DNA of 64,000 nt from CAVTBT01 sp963733065 (GCA_963733065.1 CAVTBT010000005.1:682001-746000), one strand, 5' to 3'; shown: positions 9,549-18,782, numbered from the stretch's first letter. Notes: generated by a model not told the origin, from the letters alone. Numbers and translations are program-made.

Positions 9549-10376
9549 TCAGAGCGCGAAGGCGATCACCACGACGAGGGGCAGGATCAGCCACGCGCCG
9601 ACGGTGAGGGAGATCCCGATCAGCGCGAACTTGCGGCTCTGGTCGCGTGGCGGCAGGCCGCAGTGCCCGATCGTCCGCCACAGCGCAGCGAGCGCAGGCC
9701 TCGTCGAGCGGCGGATCCGCCGGCTGGCCATCGCCGCACCCCGCAGGATGATCCACGAGCCGCCCACCCCGATCAGCGCGCCGAGCACGCCCGTGACGAC
9801 GGCAGCCCACCAGGTCCCGAACGCAAAGCCCTGCGCCGCCCGGCCGGCGGTCGCGAACACCGAGAAGATCGCGCCGCCGACCAGAAAGGACGGCAGGCCG
9901 ATCTGGCGCCGCGTGAAGACCACGACGAGACCCTCGGCGTCGAGCCTCGCCGCTCGCAGCAGCTTCATCTCCGGTGAGCCGTCCGGCGCCTCGATCTCTC
10001 GCAGCCAGTAGAGGTTGCGCAGGTCGTTCGACACCTGACGGAGGTACGAGACGACGACGAAGCGGGCGACGAGCTCGACGAAGTAGCGGACGAACGCGCG
10101 CACCGGGCCGAGCTTGCCGGCGACCCGCGAACCGTGGTAGCCGTGCCGGCCCAGCGACTCGAGGGCGGTGACGGTGCGGCGGTGCGCGGCGAAGAACGCG
10201 GCCGGCTCCGCCAGGACGCCGGCGCGGGCCAGCTCCGTGAGCATCTCGCGCTCGCGCGGGCTCGTGACCTCGATCTCGTCCAGATACCGCCCGACCGCAT
10301 CGTCGTCCCCGGCGAGCAGCTCCAGGCGCTCGATCGGGTTGTCGATGGCGTCCTCCACGCGCGGCTCGGTGGCCAC
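9549..10376 (-). CDS. Integral membrane protein of unknown function
   Basis: I start at GTG 10376; a longer reading frame would run into the divergent zinc-ribbon gene. About 275 residues. The soluble N-terminal 90 residues are acidic and helical. Hydrophobic segments lie near residues 94-112, 165-211 (a pair) and 250-275 (C-terminal tail). There are no motifs I can tie to a family. Divergent from the zinc-ribbon gene, 39 bases apart. Confidence 0.75.
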   Translation of the reverse strand: MATEPRVEDAIDNPIERLELLAGDDDAVGRYLDEIEVTSPREREMLTELARAGVLAEPAAFFAAHRRTVTALESLGRHGYHGSRVAGKLGPVRAFVRYFVELVARFVVVSYLRQVSNDLRNLYWLREIEAPDGSPEMKLLRAARLDAEGLVVVFTRRQIGLPSFLVGGAIFSVFATAGRAAQGFAFGTWWAAVVTGVLGALIGVGGSWIILRGAAMASRRIRRSTRPALAALWRTIGHCGLPPRDQSRKFALIGISLTVGAWLILPLVVVIAFAL

Positions 10377-10415
10377 GGGCGGAGCGTACTTCAACCCGGC
10401 GGTACAGTCGGCCTC

Positions 10416-10697
10416 GTGGCCCGCGCCAAGCGGAACTGGATTCAGGAGGAGCGGCGCAAGACGCTCGGGGACTGGGTTGCCTTCTGTGTGGCGTGCGGAC
10501 ACACGCTTCGGTACTTCGAGGAGTTCGAGGGCGAGCTGCCCGCCGAGTGCCCTCAGTGCACGGCCGAGGTCCGCTCCCGGTGCCCGGCCTGCGGCGCGCG
10601 CTTCCCGTCGGCGTTCGCGGTCGAGTGCGAGGAGTGCGGCGCGGCGGTACGTCCGAACGAGCTCTTCGGCGGCGTGATCCGCAAGCCCAAAAAGTAG
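10416..10697 (+). CDS. Small zinc-ribbon protein
   Basis: 93 residues with four CxxC knuckles (CVAC, CPQC, CPAC, CEEC), enough for two zinc ions in a double ribbon. The N-terminus is basic (VARAKRNWIQEERRK), which would suit nucleic acid contact. The start is GTG at 10416. A small GC-rich hairpin follows the stop. No enzymatic domain is visible; a nucleic-acid or protein-binding role is inference. Confidence 0.78.
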   Translation: MARAKRNWIQEERRKTLGDWVAFCVACGHTLRYFEEFEGELPAECPQCTAEVRSRCPACGARFPSAFAVECEECGAAVRPNELFGGVIRKPKK

Positions 10698-10699
10698 GG

Positions 10700-10714
10700 C
10701 GGGGCTCCGCCCCG
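10700..10714. terminator. Possible hairpin terminator after zinc-ribbon gene
   Basis: CGGGGC and its complement flank a TCC loop three bases after the stop codon. The stem is only 6 bp and no T-run follows, so function is uncertain. Confidence 0.35.
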
Positions 10715-10737
10715 AGCCCGGCGCGTGTCAGCGCCGC

Positions 10738-10760
10738 CTGACGGTGTCAGACACCGTCAG
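10738..10760. repeat. 23-bp palindrome, GGTGTCAGACACC core
   Basis: Two perfect 11-base arms (CTGACGGTGTC and complement) flank a single central A. It sits in the 210-base convergent gap between the zinc-ribbon and ASCH-like genes. The core has the same layout (GGNGNC-A-GNCNCC) as two palindromes inside genes at 17749-17767 and 53147-53165. The rest of this gap (10761-10907) shows GC-rich sequence and no gene. Confidence 0.7.
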
Positions 10761-10907
10761 CGCCCGCTGACGAATCCGGCGACGCGTGCCGTTCCGCAGC
10801 CGGTCGCCGGCGGAGCCGGGCTGTGCCCGGCGGGAGCCGCGGGACGAGCTCGTCCGTGCCGCAAGCAGAAGGAGGGGGCCTCTGGGGAACCATGGGCTCC
10901 CCCAGAT

Positions 10908-11270
10908 CTAGAACATTGTTCCGAGGATTCCCGAGAAGCGGATCACCGTCACCGTGTCCTCCTCGGTCACCGGCCGGTTGTAGAGCTGACCGAGCCAGTG
11001 GGCGAGCTCGTCGGCCCGCCGGATCTCCGGGTTGTCGTGCTCGATCTCGCGCGGCGACAGGTCGCCGAGGCGCTTGACCTCGACCTTGTCGATCACGGCG
11101 TCGAAGATCTTCTCCCGCTGCCCGTAGCGCACGCCGACGAGCACCGTCACGATCATGCCCTTCTTGTACTTGGCCGACTTGTCGCCGAGACGGATCGTGG
11201 CGGTCTTCCGCTGGGTGCGCAGCTGGTCGGCCACCATCGGCGAGTAGAAGTTGAGGGCGTACATCGCCAC
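10908..11270 (-). CDS. ASCH/PUA-like domain protein
   Basis: 120 residues. The N-terminal LNFYSPMVADQLRTQRKTAT followed by IRLGDK matches the pattern of ASCH domains (a beta-barrel related to PUA), where a conserved K-T-x-T-I-R segment lines the cleft. ASCH proteins are thought to bind RNA or nucleotides; the ligand here is unknown. Start GTG 11270, or ATG 11264 two codons in; neither has a clear ribosome site. Confidence 0.7.
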   Translation of the reverse strand: MAMYALNFYSPMVADQLRTQRKTATIRLGDKSAKYKKGMIVTVLVGVRYGQREKIFDAVIDKVEVKRLGDLSPREIEHDNPEIRRADELAHWLGQLYNRPVTEEDTVTVIRFSGILGTMF

Positions 11271-11282
11271 GGAGCGGGCAGC

Positions 11283-11721
11283 CTAACCCGCGTCGAGGAG
11301 GGCATCCAGCGCCGCTCGTGCCATGTCACGCTCACCGCGGTAGGCAAGCAGGTCGCGGCGCATCGTCCAGAGGCAGCCAGCGGGCCTCGGCCACCTCGCG
11401 CTCCATCCCGGGGGGCAGCGCGCCGATGCGGCCGCGCCGCGCACGCACGAGGTAGAAGCTGACGACCTTGAAGATCCGCTGTCCGCCGCGCGAGTAGACG
11501 TAGCGCACGTCGCCGAGCTTGCGGTCGAGCCGGCCGGGGACGCCGGTCTCCTCGAAGACCTCGCGCAGAGCGGTCGCGTCCGGGCGCTCGCCGCGGTCGA
11601 CGAGGCCCTTCGGCAGCGCCCACACGCCCTCCGGCTTGCCCCGCGGCCTGATCGCCGCCAGCCACCAGCGGCCCTGCATGCGGCGCACCAGCACCCCGCC
11701 GGACGAGATCTCGCTCGGCAC
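11283..11721 (-). CDS. NUDIX hydrolase, reading frame broken near the C-terminus
   Basis: The Nudix box reads G-x5-E-x7-REVFEETG-V with GLVDRGERPDATALREVFEE, a valid catalytic helix. Start GTG 11721 with AAAGG upstream. In the given sequence the frame ends early at 11332 with an odd tail (PRPACLPR). Removing one base near 11358-11366 restores RRDLLAYRGERDMARAALDA to a stop at 11283, a normal Nudix C-terminus. I therefore treat it as one gene with a sequence error or recent frameshift. Substrate unknown. Confidence 0.8.
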
Positions 11722-11785
11722 GGAACCTTTGTAACAGCCGTGCCCCGTGCGAACAAGATCTCACATGCCGGCACTCACCTTTCCC

Positions 11786-11813
11786 TTGCGCAGAGCCGTC
11801 GCAGTGGTACACT
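11786..11813 (+). promoter_or_regulatory. Putative groESL promoter
   Basis: TTGCGC (11786-11791) and TACACT (11808-11813) are separated by 16 bases. The predicted start of transcription falls at the left arm of the CIRCE operator, which fits repression by HrcA. A matching TACACT lies upstream of the tRNA gene at 15520. Confidence 0.55.
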
Positions 11814-11818
11814 GGCCC

Positions 11819-11843
11819 TGGCACTCGCCGCCTAGGAGTGCCA
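11819..11843 (+). promoter_or_regulatory. CIRCE operator (HrcA site)
   Basis: TGGCACTC, nine bases, GAGTGCCA: an inverted repeat with the exact 9-base spacing of CIRCE (consensus TTAGCACTC-N9-GAGTGCTAA). It lies 41 bases before groES. HrcA is not encoded in the window. Confidence 0.9.
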
Positions 11844-11884
11844 AGACCTGTCACAAAGTGTCAAAAAATCAGGGAGGCAACTGG

Positions 11885-12190
11885 ATGAATCTGCAGCCCC
11901 TGGGTGACCGCCTGATCGTCGAGGTCCTCGAGGAGGAGGAGACGACCATCAGCGGCATCGTGCTGCCGGACACCGCCAAGGAGAAGCCGCAGCGCGGCCG
12001 CATCCTGGCTGTCGGCCCCGGCCCGCGGGACGAGGACGGCGAGTACATCAAGATGGACGTCGAGGAGGGTGACGAGATCATCTTCTCCAAGTACGGCGGC
12101 ACCGAGATCAAGGTCGGTACCGACGACGTCCTGATCCTGCGTGAGTCGGACGTCCTGGCGAAGGTCGTCGGCGATCGCGCCGCGGTCTAG
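11885..12190 (+). CDS. groES: Co-chaperonin GroES
   Basis: 101 residues, full length. LQPLGDRLIVEVLEEEETT opens the GroES barrel, SGIVLPDTAKEKPQ is the mobile loop that docks on GroEL, and the end DVLILRESDVLAKV is typical. ATG start with GGGAGG 8 bases upstream. It caps the GroEL folding chamber in the cytoplasm. It is controlled by the CIRCE element just upstream and cotranscribed with groEL 26 bases downstream. Confidence 0.98.
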   Translation: MNLQPLGDRLIVEVLEEEETTISGIVLPDTAKEKPQRGRILAVGPGPRDEDGEYIKMDVEEGDEIIFSKYGGTEIKVGTDDVLILRESDVLAKVVGDRAAV

Positions 12191-12216
12191 GGAAACCTGA
12201 GGAGGAACGAAGAGAC

Positions 12217-13854
<1,638 letters not shown>

Positions 13855-13886
13855 GGCCCTTTCGCTTCGCGAAAGAGCCCAGAAAT

Positions 13887-13916
13887 CGAGGGGCCGGCCG
13901 CTGCGCCGGCCCCTCG
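13887..13916 (+). terminator. groESL terminator 1
   Basis: A 12-bp perfect stem (CGAGGGGCCGGC and complement) with a 6-base loop, 33 bases after the groEL stop. A smaller hairpin, CTTTCGC-TTC-GCGAAAG, precedes it at 13859-13875. Confidence 0.7.
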
Positions 13917-13932
13917 GCGTTCAGGACAGCAA

Positions 13933-13954
13933 AAGGGCCGCTCTCGCGGCCCTT
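13933..13954 (+). terminator. groESL terminator 2
   Basis: AAGGGCCGC, TCTC loop, GCGGCCCTT, then CTGC. A second stable hairpin after groEL, flanked by A's on the left, so it might also work for the convergent gene. Confidence 0.6.
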
Positions 13955-14020
13955 CTGCTAGGGGATGAACCTGGGAGGGTGGGTGACCTAGACATCGACC
14001 CGGGCGCCCGACCGGCCGAT

Positions 14021-14072
14021 CACTCGCGCGAGTGAATCGGAGTTTCTGCGCGCTTTGCGCAGCAAAGCGCGA
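14021..14072. repeat. REP-like palindromic element, intergenic copy
   Basis: It contains a perfect 14-base palindrome CACTCGCGCGAGTG, then GGAGTTTCTGCGCGCTT, then a hairpin closing with AAGCGCGA. The 17-base block and the closing arm recur at 52986-53021 inside an E2 gene; only the hairpin top differs. It lies between the groEL terminators and the stop of the molybdopterin gene. Its function is unknown; it could be a mobile palindrome or a terminator. Confidence 0.7.
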
Positions 14073-14678
14073 CTAGAACCCGTATCGCTCTTCCATCCAC
14101 GGGTCCGCCTCATTGTGGTACCCATAGCGCTCCCAGAAGCCGGGCTTGTCGGTCGCGGACAGCTCGATGCCGCGCAGCCACTTGGCGCTCTTCCAGAAGT
14201 ACTTCCCTGGGATCACGAGCCGCAGCGGCCAGCCGTGCTCGAGCCCGAGCGGCTCGCCGTCGGCGTGTGTGGCGAGCATCGCGCCCTCTGCGTCGAGGAA
14301 CGACGCGGGCACGTTCGCGGTGTAGCCCTGCTCGGCGTGCGCGATCGCGTAGCGGGCGCTCGGGCGCTGGCCGATCCGCTCCCTGATTGCGCTCCAGGGA
14401 ACGCCTCGAAAGGTGGTGTCGAACCGGCTCCACCGCGTCACGCAGTGGATGTCCTGCGTGATCTCGACGGTCGGGAGCGCGGAGAACGCCTCCCACGACA
14501 GCTGCAACGGCTCGTCGACCTCGCCCCAGACGCGGAAGTCCCAGGTTGCGAGGTCGGTGTCCGGCACCGAGCCGGCATGCAGCACGGGCCATTTCTCGGT
14601 CAGGTACTGCCCGGGCGGCAGGCGCGCCGGGTCGTACCCCGCCTCGCGCACCTTCTTCTCGGCCCGGCCCCTGAACAC
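14073..14678 (-). CDS. Molybdopterin-dependent oxidoreductase (sulfite oxidase/MsrP-like domain)
   Basis: 201 residues, a stand-alone oxidoreductase molybdopterin-binding domain. Cys79 in ITQDIHCVTRWS is at the position of the molybdenum-ligating cysteine of sulfite oxidase and MsrP. LEHGWPLRLVIPGKYFWKS and KWLRGIEL are typical of the family. There is no signal peptide, unlike MsrP, so it may act in the cytoplasm. GTG start 12 bases from the divergent YgfZ-like gene. The natural substrate is unknown. Confidence 0.88.
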   Translation of the reverse strand: MFRGRAEKKVREAGYDPARLPPGQYLTEKWPVLHAGSVPDTDLATWDFRVWGEVDEPLQLSWEAFSALPTVEITQDIHCVTRWSRFDTTFRGVPWSAIRERIGQRPSARYAIAHAEQGYTANVPASFLDAEGAMLATHADGEPLGLEHGWPLRLVIPGKYFWKSAKWLRGIELSATDKPGFWERYGYHNEADPWMEERYGF

Positions 14679-14690
14679 GCTGCAACACTA

Positions 14691-15492
14691 GTGACCGTGA
14701 GCGTCCAGGCGATGAGGGTGGCACGGCGGCCGAGGAGCTTCGTGCGCGTGTCCGGCCGGGACGCCGAGGAGTACCTGCAGCGAATGCTGTCGCAGAACGT
14801 CGAGATGGATCTCGACGAGGCGCGCGAGGCCCTGCTGCTGACCGCCAAGGCGCGCGTGATCGCGCCGCTCGTCGTGCTGCGCCGCGGCCACGAGGACTTC
14901 CTGCTCTCCGCCGACGCCGATCTCGGAGAGCGGGTGGTCGCCGAGCTGCGCCGCTTCCGCTTCGCGGCGAAGGTCGAGATCGAGCCGGAGCAGCACGCGG
15001 TGGTGCTCGTCTTCGGAGAGCGCCCGCCCGGTGTCGCCTACCCGGTCGCCGACTACGGCGAGCCGGCCTGGGAGGTGCTCGACACGGACGCCGCGGGGGA
15101 GGAGGTCTCCGGAGTCGGAGCTCGAGCTGCTGCGGATCCGCGCTGCCACGCCCCGCGTCGGCCGCGAGATCGACGACCGAGTGCTGCCCGCCGAGGCTGG
15201 CCTCGTCGAGCGCGCCGTCGACTTCGAGAAGGGCTGCTACCCCGGGCAAGAGCCGATCGCCCGGCTGCACTACCGTGGGCACGCGAACCGCGGCCTGCGC
15301 GTGCTGCGGCTCGAGTCGACCGAGGTGCCGGAGTACGACGCCGAGCTCACGCTCGACGGCAAGTCCGTCGGCCGCGTGACGAGCGCCGTGGCCGCGGACG
15401 GGGCCGTGGTCGCGCTGGCGTACGTGCGCCGCGAGGTGCCGGTCGACGCAGAGCTGACGCTCGCGGACGGCACCGTCGCTCGCCAGGGCTGA
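14691..15492 (+). CDS. YgfZ/GcvT-like folate-binding protein, frame broken
   Basis: The N-terminal part (VRVSGRDAEEYLQRMLSQNV) and the C-terminal part with KGCYPGQEPIARLHYRG are in two frames. KGCYxGQE is the signature of the YgfZ branch, which helps iron-sulfur cluster assembly or repair using folate. Removing one base around 15095-15115 (for example in CTCCGGAG) joins the halves as VSESELELLRIRAATPRVG. About 266 residues once joined. Start GTG 14691, with alternatives at 14697 and 14712. The shift is probably a sequence error. Confidence 0.85.
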
Positions 15493-15538
15493 GTCTCGTG
15501 TCCCGCGCCGCGAGGCCGCTACACTGGCCGCCTCTCCC

Positions 15539-15611
15539 GCGCCCGTAGCTCAGGGGATAGAGCGCTGCCCTGCGGAGGCAGAGGTCGCAAGTTCGAATCT
15601 TGCCGGGCGCA
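15539..15611 (+). tRNA. tRNA-Arg (anticodon GCG)
   Basis: A complete cloverleaf: acceptor GCGCCCG/CGGGCGC, D arm GCTC/GAGC, anticodon stem CTGCC/GGCAG with loop CTGCGGA, T arm GCAAG/CTTGC, discriminator A. The anticodon read from the 7-base loop is GCG, decoding CGC and CGU as arginine. CCA is not encoded. TACACT at 15520-15525 may be its -10 box. GCG is unusual because most bacteria read these codons with ACG. Confidence 0.93.
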
Positions 15612-15655
15612 TGGATCAGTCAGATCGATGAGCGGCCACAATCGCGGAGGTGGAC

Positions 15656-16216
15656 GTGTTCGTCGAGACCGATCGTCTGGTGCTGCGGCGATTCACCCGT
15701 GACGATCTCGATGTGATCGTCGAGCTCGACAGTGATCCGGAGGTCAAGCGCTACATCGATGACGGTGCGCCGGTCGATCGGGCGGAGCTCGCCGAGATGT
15801 TGGACTGGTGGCTCGGCTGGTACGACCGCTTCGCGGGATACGGGTTCTGGGCGGCGATCGACAAGGCGACGGGCGACTTCCTCGGCTGGTTCCACCTCCG
15901 ACCAGGCGACGGCGCCGGGCCGCTGGAGCCTGAGCTCGGCTATCGCCTGCGGCGCGAGGCGTGGGGACAGGGGTACGCCACCGAGGGCTCCAGGGCGCTC
16001 GTCGACAAGGCGTTCGCCGAGCTCGGCGTCGACAGGGTCTACGCCACGACGATGGCCGTCAACACGCCGTCGCGCAGGGTGATGGAGAAGGCCGGGCTGC
16101 GTTTTGTGCGCACGTTCGACGCCGACTGGCCGGTCAGGATCCCCGGCGACGAAGAAGGTGACGTCGAGTACTCGATCGACCGGTGCCAGTGGGAGCACGA
16201 CCGGGGCGCGAGCTAG
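15656..16216 (+). CDS. GNAT acetyltransferase (RimJ/RimL type)
   Basis: 186-188 residues. VETDRLVLRRFTRDDLD is the usual RimJ-like opening, and ELGYRLRREAWGQGYATEGS contains the acetyl-CoA pyrophosphate loop (Q-x-x-G-x-A pattern); NTPSRRVMEKAGLRFV is the C-terminal signature. I prefer GTG 15656, five bases after GGAGG, over GTG 15650, which overlaps that site. The substrate is unknown; an N-terminal amine or a small molecule is likely. Confidence 0.88.
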   Translation: MFVETDRLVLRRFTRDDLDVIVELDSDPEVKRYIDDGAPVDRAELAEMLDWWLGWYDRFAGYGFWAAIDKATGDFLGWFHLRPGDGAGPLEPELGYRLRREAWGQGYATEGSRALVDKAFAELGVDRVYATTMAVNTPSRRVMEKAGLRFVRTFDADWPVRIPGDEEGDVEYSIDRCQWEHDRGAS

Positions 16217-16282
16217 CGCACCGAAGTCGAGGGGCGCCCTCGGACGTAGGAGAACGTCGCAGCGCCGACGAACAGCGTCCGC

Positions 16283-16807
16283 GTGGCCGCCGCGCCCGCC
16301 GGACTGACGTTCAGCCGCCATCGCGACCTCGAGGGCCGCACCCGGTCGCCGTGGTCGCGGCGGATCCTGCTGGCGGCGCTCGCGCTCTTCTGCGGCGCGG
16401 CGCTGCTGAACGGGTTCGGGCAGAAGCCCGACGTCGACACTGTCCGGGGGAACGGGGCGGAGCTCGTGATCCAGGCGCCGCCGCGCGTCCGCGGCGGCAT
16501 CTACTACGAGATGCGCTTCGAGATCCGGGCGGAGCGGCAGCTGCGCGACGCGGTGCTCGTGCTCGGCAACGGCTGGTTCGAGGGCATCACCGTCAACACG
16601 ATCCTGCCCGGGCCGCTCGGCGAGGCGTCCAGCGACGGGGACGTGTCGTTCGAGCTCGGGCGAGTGCCGGCCGGCGATCGGCACGTCCTCTGGCTCCAGG
16701 CACAGGTGAACCCGACCACGGTCTCGCGGCGCGACGTGACGGTCGAGCTCTTCGACGGCGGCGCGCTCGTCGCGCGCCACGAGCGGACGCTGACGGTGCT
16801 GCCGTAG
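16283..16807 (+). CDS. Membrane-anchored protein of unknown function
   Basis: 174 residues: a basic N-terminus (SRHRDLEGRTRSPWSRR), one membrane span (ILLAALALFCGAALLNGF), then an outside beta-rich domain of about 120 residues without cysteines. It abuts the DUF421 gene (stop directly followed by ATG) and is presumably cotranslated. The single-span plus beta domain layout suggests a partner for that membrane protein, but this is inference. Confidence 0.75.
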   Translation: MAAAPAGLTFSRHRDLEGRTRSPWSRRILLAALALFCGAALLNGFGQKPDVDTVRGNGAELVIQAPPRVRGGIYYEMRFEIRAERQLRDAVLVLGNGWFEGITVNTILPGPLGEASSDGDVSFELGRVPAGDRHVLWLQAQVNPTTVSRRDVTVELFDGGALVARHERTLTVLP

Positions 16808-17248
16808 ATGGACATCGTCCTTCGCGCCGCGGTCGGCTTTGTGTTCGTCCTCTTCGTGACGCGGGTCGTCGGTCGGCGGGAGCTCGGCTCGATGGAGCCT
16901 TTCGACCTGATCCTGCTGATCATGATCGGCGACCTCGTCCAGCAGGGCATCACGCAGAACGACTTCTCCGTCACCGGGCTCATGCTCGCGGGCGGCACCA
17001 TTGCGCTGATGACCGTGCTCGTCTCGTACGGGACGTTCCGCCTTCCGTTCCTGCGGCCGATCATCGACGGCGAGCCCGTGATCCTCGTCCAGGACGGCAA
17101 GCCGATCGGGCGGAACCTCTCGCGCGAGCGGATCACCGAGGGCGAGCTGCTCGCGCAGGCGAGGCTCGCCGGGCACGAGAGCCTCGAGCCGGTGCGCTTC
17201 GCGGTGCTCGAGACGAACGGCCAGATCAGCTTCATCCCACCGGGCTGA
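16808..17248 (+). CDS. DUF421 (YetF-like) membrane protein
   Basis: 146 residues. The N-terminal hydrophobic spans contain RVVGRRELGSMEPFDLILLIMIGD, split over the family's conserved block RxxGKRELGxxxxFDLVxxI. The C-terminal soluble part (VILVQDGKPIGRNLSRERITEGELLAQAR) is the typical small domain. Members are found in cell membranes and linked to spore or envelope functions in Bacillus; no activity is established here. It starts right after the preceding stop and overlaps the next start by one base. Confidence 0.88.
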   Translation: MDIVLRAAVGFVFVLFVTRVVGRRELGSMEPFDLILLIMIGDLVQQGITQNDFSVTGLMLAGGTIALMTVLVSYGTFRLPFLRPIIDGEPVILVQDGKPIGRNLSRERITEGELLAQARLAGHESLEPVRFAVLETNGQISFIPPG

Positions 17249-18174
17249 TGCTCGTCCTCACGGAGGCCGACGTCGAAGCGCTGCTGACGGCCGCGGACGC
17301 GGTGCCGGTCGTCGAGGAGTCGTTTCGCCGTCTGGCCGCGGGGTCGGTGACGATGGTGCCCCGCCAGCGGCTGCCGCTCGAGGGCGGGGCGCTGGCGGTC
17401 ATGCCCGCGGTCGACGCCGAGCTCGGCTACGCGGGGCTGAAGGGCTACGCGGCGGTCGCGGGGCGCGCGTCGTTCGCCGTGCTGCTGTTCTCGGTGGAGG
17501 ACGGGGCCCTCGTGGCCGTGCTCGAGGCCGACCGGCTCGGGCGGCTGCGGACGGGCGCGGCGAGCGCGGTGGCCGTGAAGTACCTCGCGAGGCCGGGTGC
17601 CCGCAGCCTCGGCGTGATCGGGTGCGGCGGGCAGGCGGAGACACAGGTGGCGGCGATCCGGGCCGCGCTGCCGTCGCTCGAGACGGTGGTCGCCTCGGGC
17701 CGGACGCCCGAGCGGCTGTCCGCGTTCTGCGAGCGCGTCGGTGCAGAGCCCGGGGACAGTCCCCGGGACGCGGCCGAGCAGGACGTGGTCGTCACGGTCA
17801 CGACCGCCACGGACCCTGTGCTGCGCGGCGAGTGGCTCTCGCCTGGCGCGCTCGTGTGCGCGGTCGGCGCGAACGACGGGGTCTCGCGCGAGCTCGACAA
17901 CGTCGTGCTCCAGCGGGCCACCTTCGTCTGCTGCGACTCGCGCGACCAGGCGCGGCGCGAGTCGGCGGACCTGATCGAGCCTGTCGCGGCGGGCGTGCTC
18001 GACTGGCTGGAGGTGCACGAGCTGCACGAGGTCGTCGCCGGCGAGGTCGGCGGCCGGGCGCGCGACGACGACGTGGTCGTGTTCAAGTCGAACGGGATCG
18101 CGCCCTGGGACCTCGCGCTGGCGGCCGAGGCCGTCGCGCGTGCGCGCGCGCAGGGGCTCGGGCGAGAGGTCTAG
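17248..18174 (+). CDS. Ornithine cyclodeaminase/mu-crystallin family dehydrogenase
   Basis: 308 residues, full family length. The Rossmann fold motif GVIGCGGQAETQ binds NAD(P), and AVLEADRLGRLRTGAASAVA is the conserved active-site region. Members act on ornithine, alanine, ketimines or related imines, so specificity is open. It overlaps the DUF421 stop (TGATG). A palindrome (17749-17769) lies inside the coding region and encodes EPGDSPRD, in a surface-loop-like stretch. Its stop shares CTAG with the convergent gene. Confidence 0.88.
   Translation: MLVLTEADVEALLTAADAVPVVEESFRRLAAGSVTMVPRQRLPLEGGALAVMPAVDAELGYAGLKGYAAVAGRASFAVLLFSVEDGALVAVLEADRLGRLRTGAASAVAVKYLARPGARSLGVIGCGGQAETQVAAIRAALPSLETVVASGRTPERLSAFCERVGAEPGDSPRDAAEQDVVVTVTTATDPVLRGEWLSPGALVCAVGANDGVSRELDNVVLQRATFVCCDSRDQARRESADLIEPVAAGVLDWLEVHELHEVVAGEVGGRARDDDVVVFKSNGIAPWDLALAAEAVARARAQGLGREV
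17749..17769. repeat. Palindrome GGGGACAGTCCCCGGGAC inside a gene
   Basis: CCCGGGGAC, A, GTCCCCGGG: 9-base arms around a single A, within the ornithine cyclodeaminase-like gene. The 18-base block GGGGACAGTCCCCGGGAC recurs exactly at 53149-53166 inside an E2 gene. Confidence 0.75.
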
Positions 18175-18413
18175 GACTCGACCTGGGCCTGCACGGCCTC
18201 GCGCTCGCCCTGGCCGATGGCGTGGATCACCTCGGGCCGGTCGAGCAGCCGCCGCTGGGCCTCGGGCGTCAGACGGTTCTGGATGTAGCGGTCTTCCATG
18301 ATCTCCGCGAGCGTTCGACCGCGTTCGTGCTCGCGGATGACGTAGGCCGCCACGCGGTCCTCGCCGGACGAGCGCTGGAAGAGGAACGAGAAGGGATTTC
18401 GGAACCAGGCCAT
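18171..18413 (-). CDS. Small protein of unknown function
   Basis: 80 residues starting MAWFRNPFSFLFQRSSGEDR. It continues with a charged helix containing AAYVIREHERGRTLAEIMED and ends in Gln/Glu-rich sequence. There is no signal peptide or known motif. The start is the ATG at 18413; the open frame upstream overlaps the divergent gene and was not used. The start codons of the two divergent genes are 27 bases apart. Confidence 0.65.
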   Translation of the reverse strand: MAWFRNPFSFLFQRSSGEDRVAAYVIREHERGRTLAEIMEDRYIQNRLTPEAQRRLLDRPEVIHAIGQGEREAVQAQVES

Positions 18414-18440
18414 GCGCCTGCGCGATTGTATCCTCCGACG

Positions 18441-18782
18441 ATGAGGCGCAGGACCTCGGAAGGTCGCTTCGCCGAGCGCCTGCTGCGCGGTGTGGACGAC
18501 GCCGGCGGCGAGGAGCGGATCGTCATCTGGATCGAGCGGAAGCCCGGGGCTCTCTGGGCGGTCGGTCGGGCGGTGAACCCGCAGCACCGGGAGAGCGACG
18601 AGCCGCGGGCGGACGACTACCTCTTCGAGGGCTACGAGCTCGACGACGCCCTGGAGCGGGCGAACGACGCGCTGGAGGACGACGTGCTCGTCCTGGAGCG
18701 GGACGGCGGCGAGCCCGACCCGCGCCCCTTCACCCGCAAAGAGGTGCTGCCCTTGTTGGAGCGCTGGTTCTTCGGGAGGTAA
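18441..18782 (+). CDS. Small acidic protein of unknown function
   Basis: 113 residues, with a basic N-terminus (MRRRTSEGRFAERLL) then an acidic, probably alpha/beta body ending RKEVLPLLERWFFGR. ATG start. No recognised family. A 10-bp hairpin follows the stop by four bases. The open frame of the convergent HIT-like gene runs 151 bases into this gene, which is probably an artefact of a lost stop there. Confidence 0.65.
   Translation: MRRRTSEGRFAERLLRGVDDAGGEERIVIWIERKPGALWAVGRAVNPQHRESDEPRADDYLFEGYELDDALERANDALEDDVLVLERDGGEPDPRPFTRKEVLPLLERWFFGR

Noticed and set aside
15539..15611. tRNA as an integration site for a mobile element
   Set aside because: No integrase, no repeat of the tRNA 3' end and ordinary housekeeping genes on both sides.
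15620..18027. Long antisense frames (15620-17176 and 16504-18027)
   Set aside because: They cover three well-supported forward genes, and their translations are low-complexity Arg/Pro/Ala sequence.
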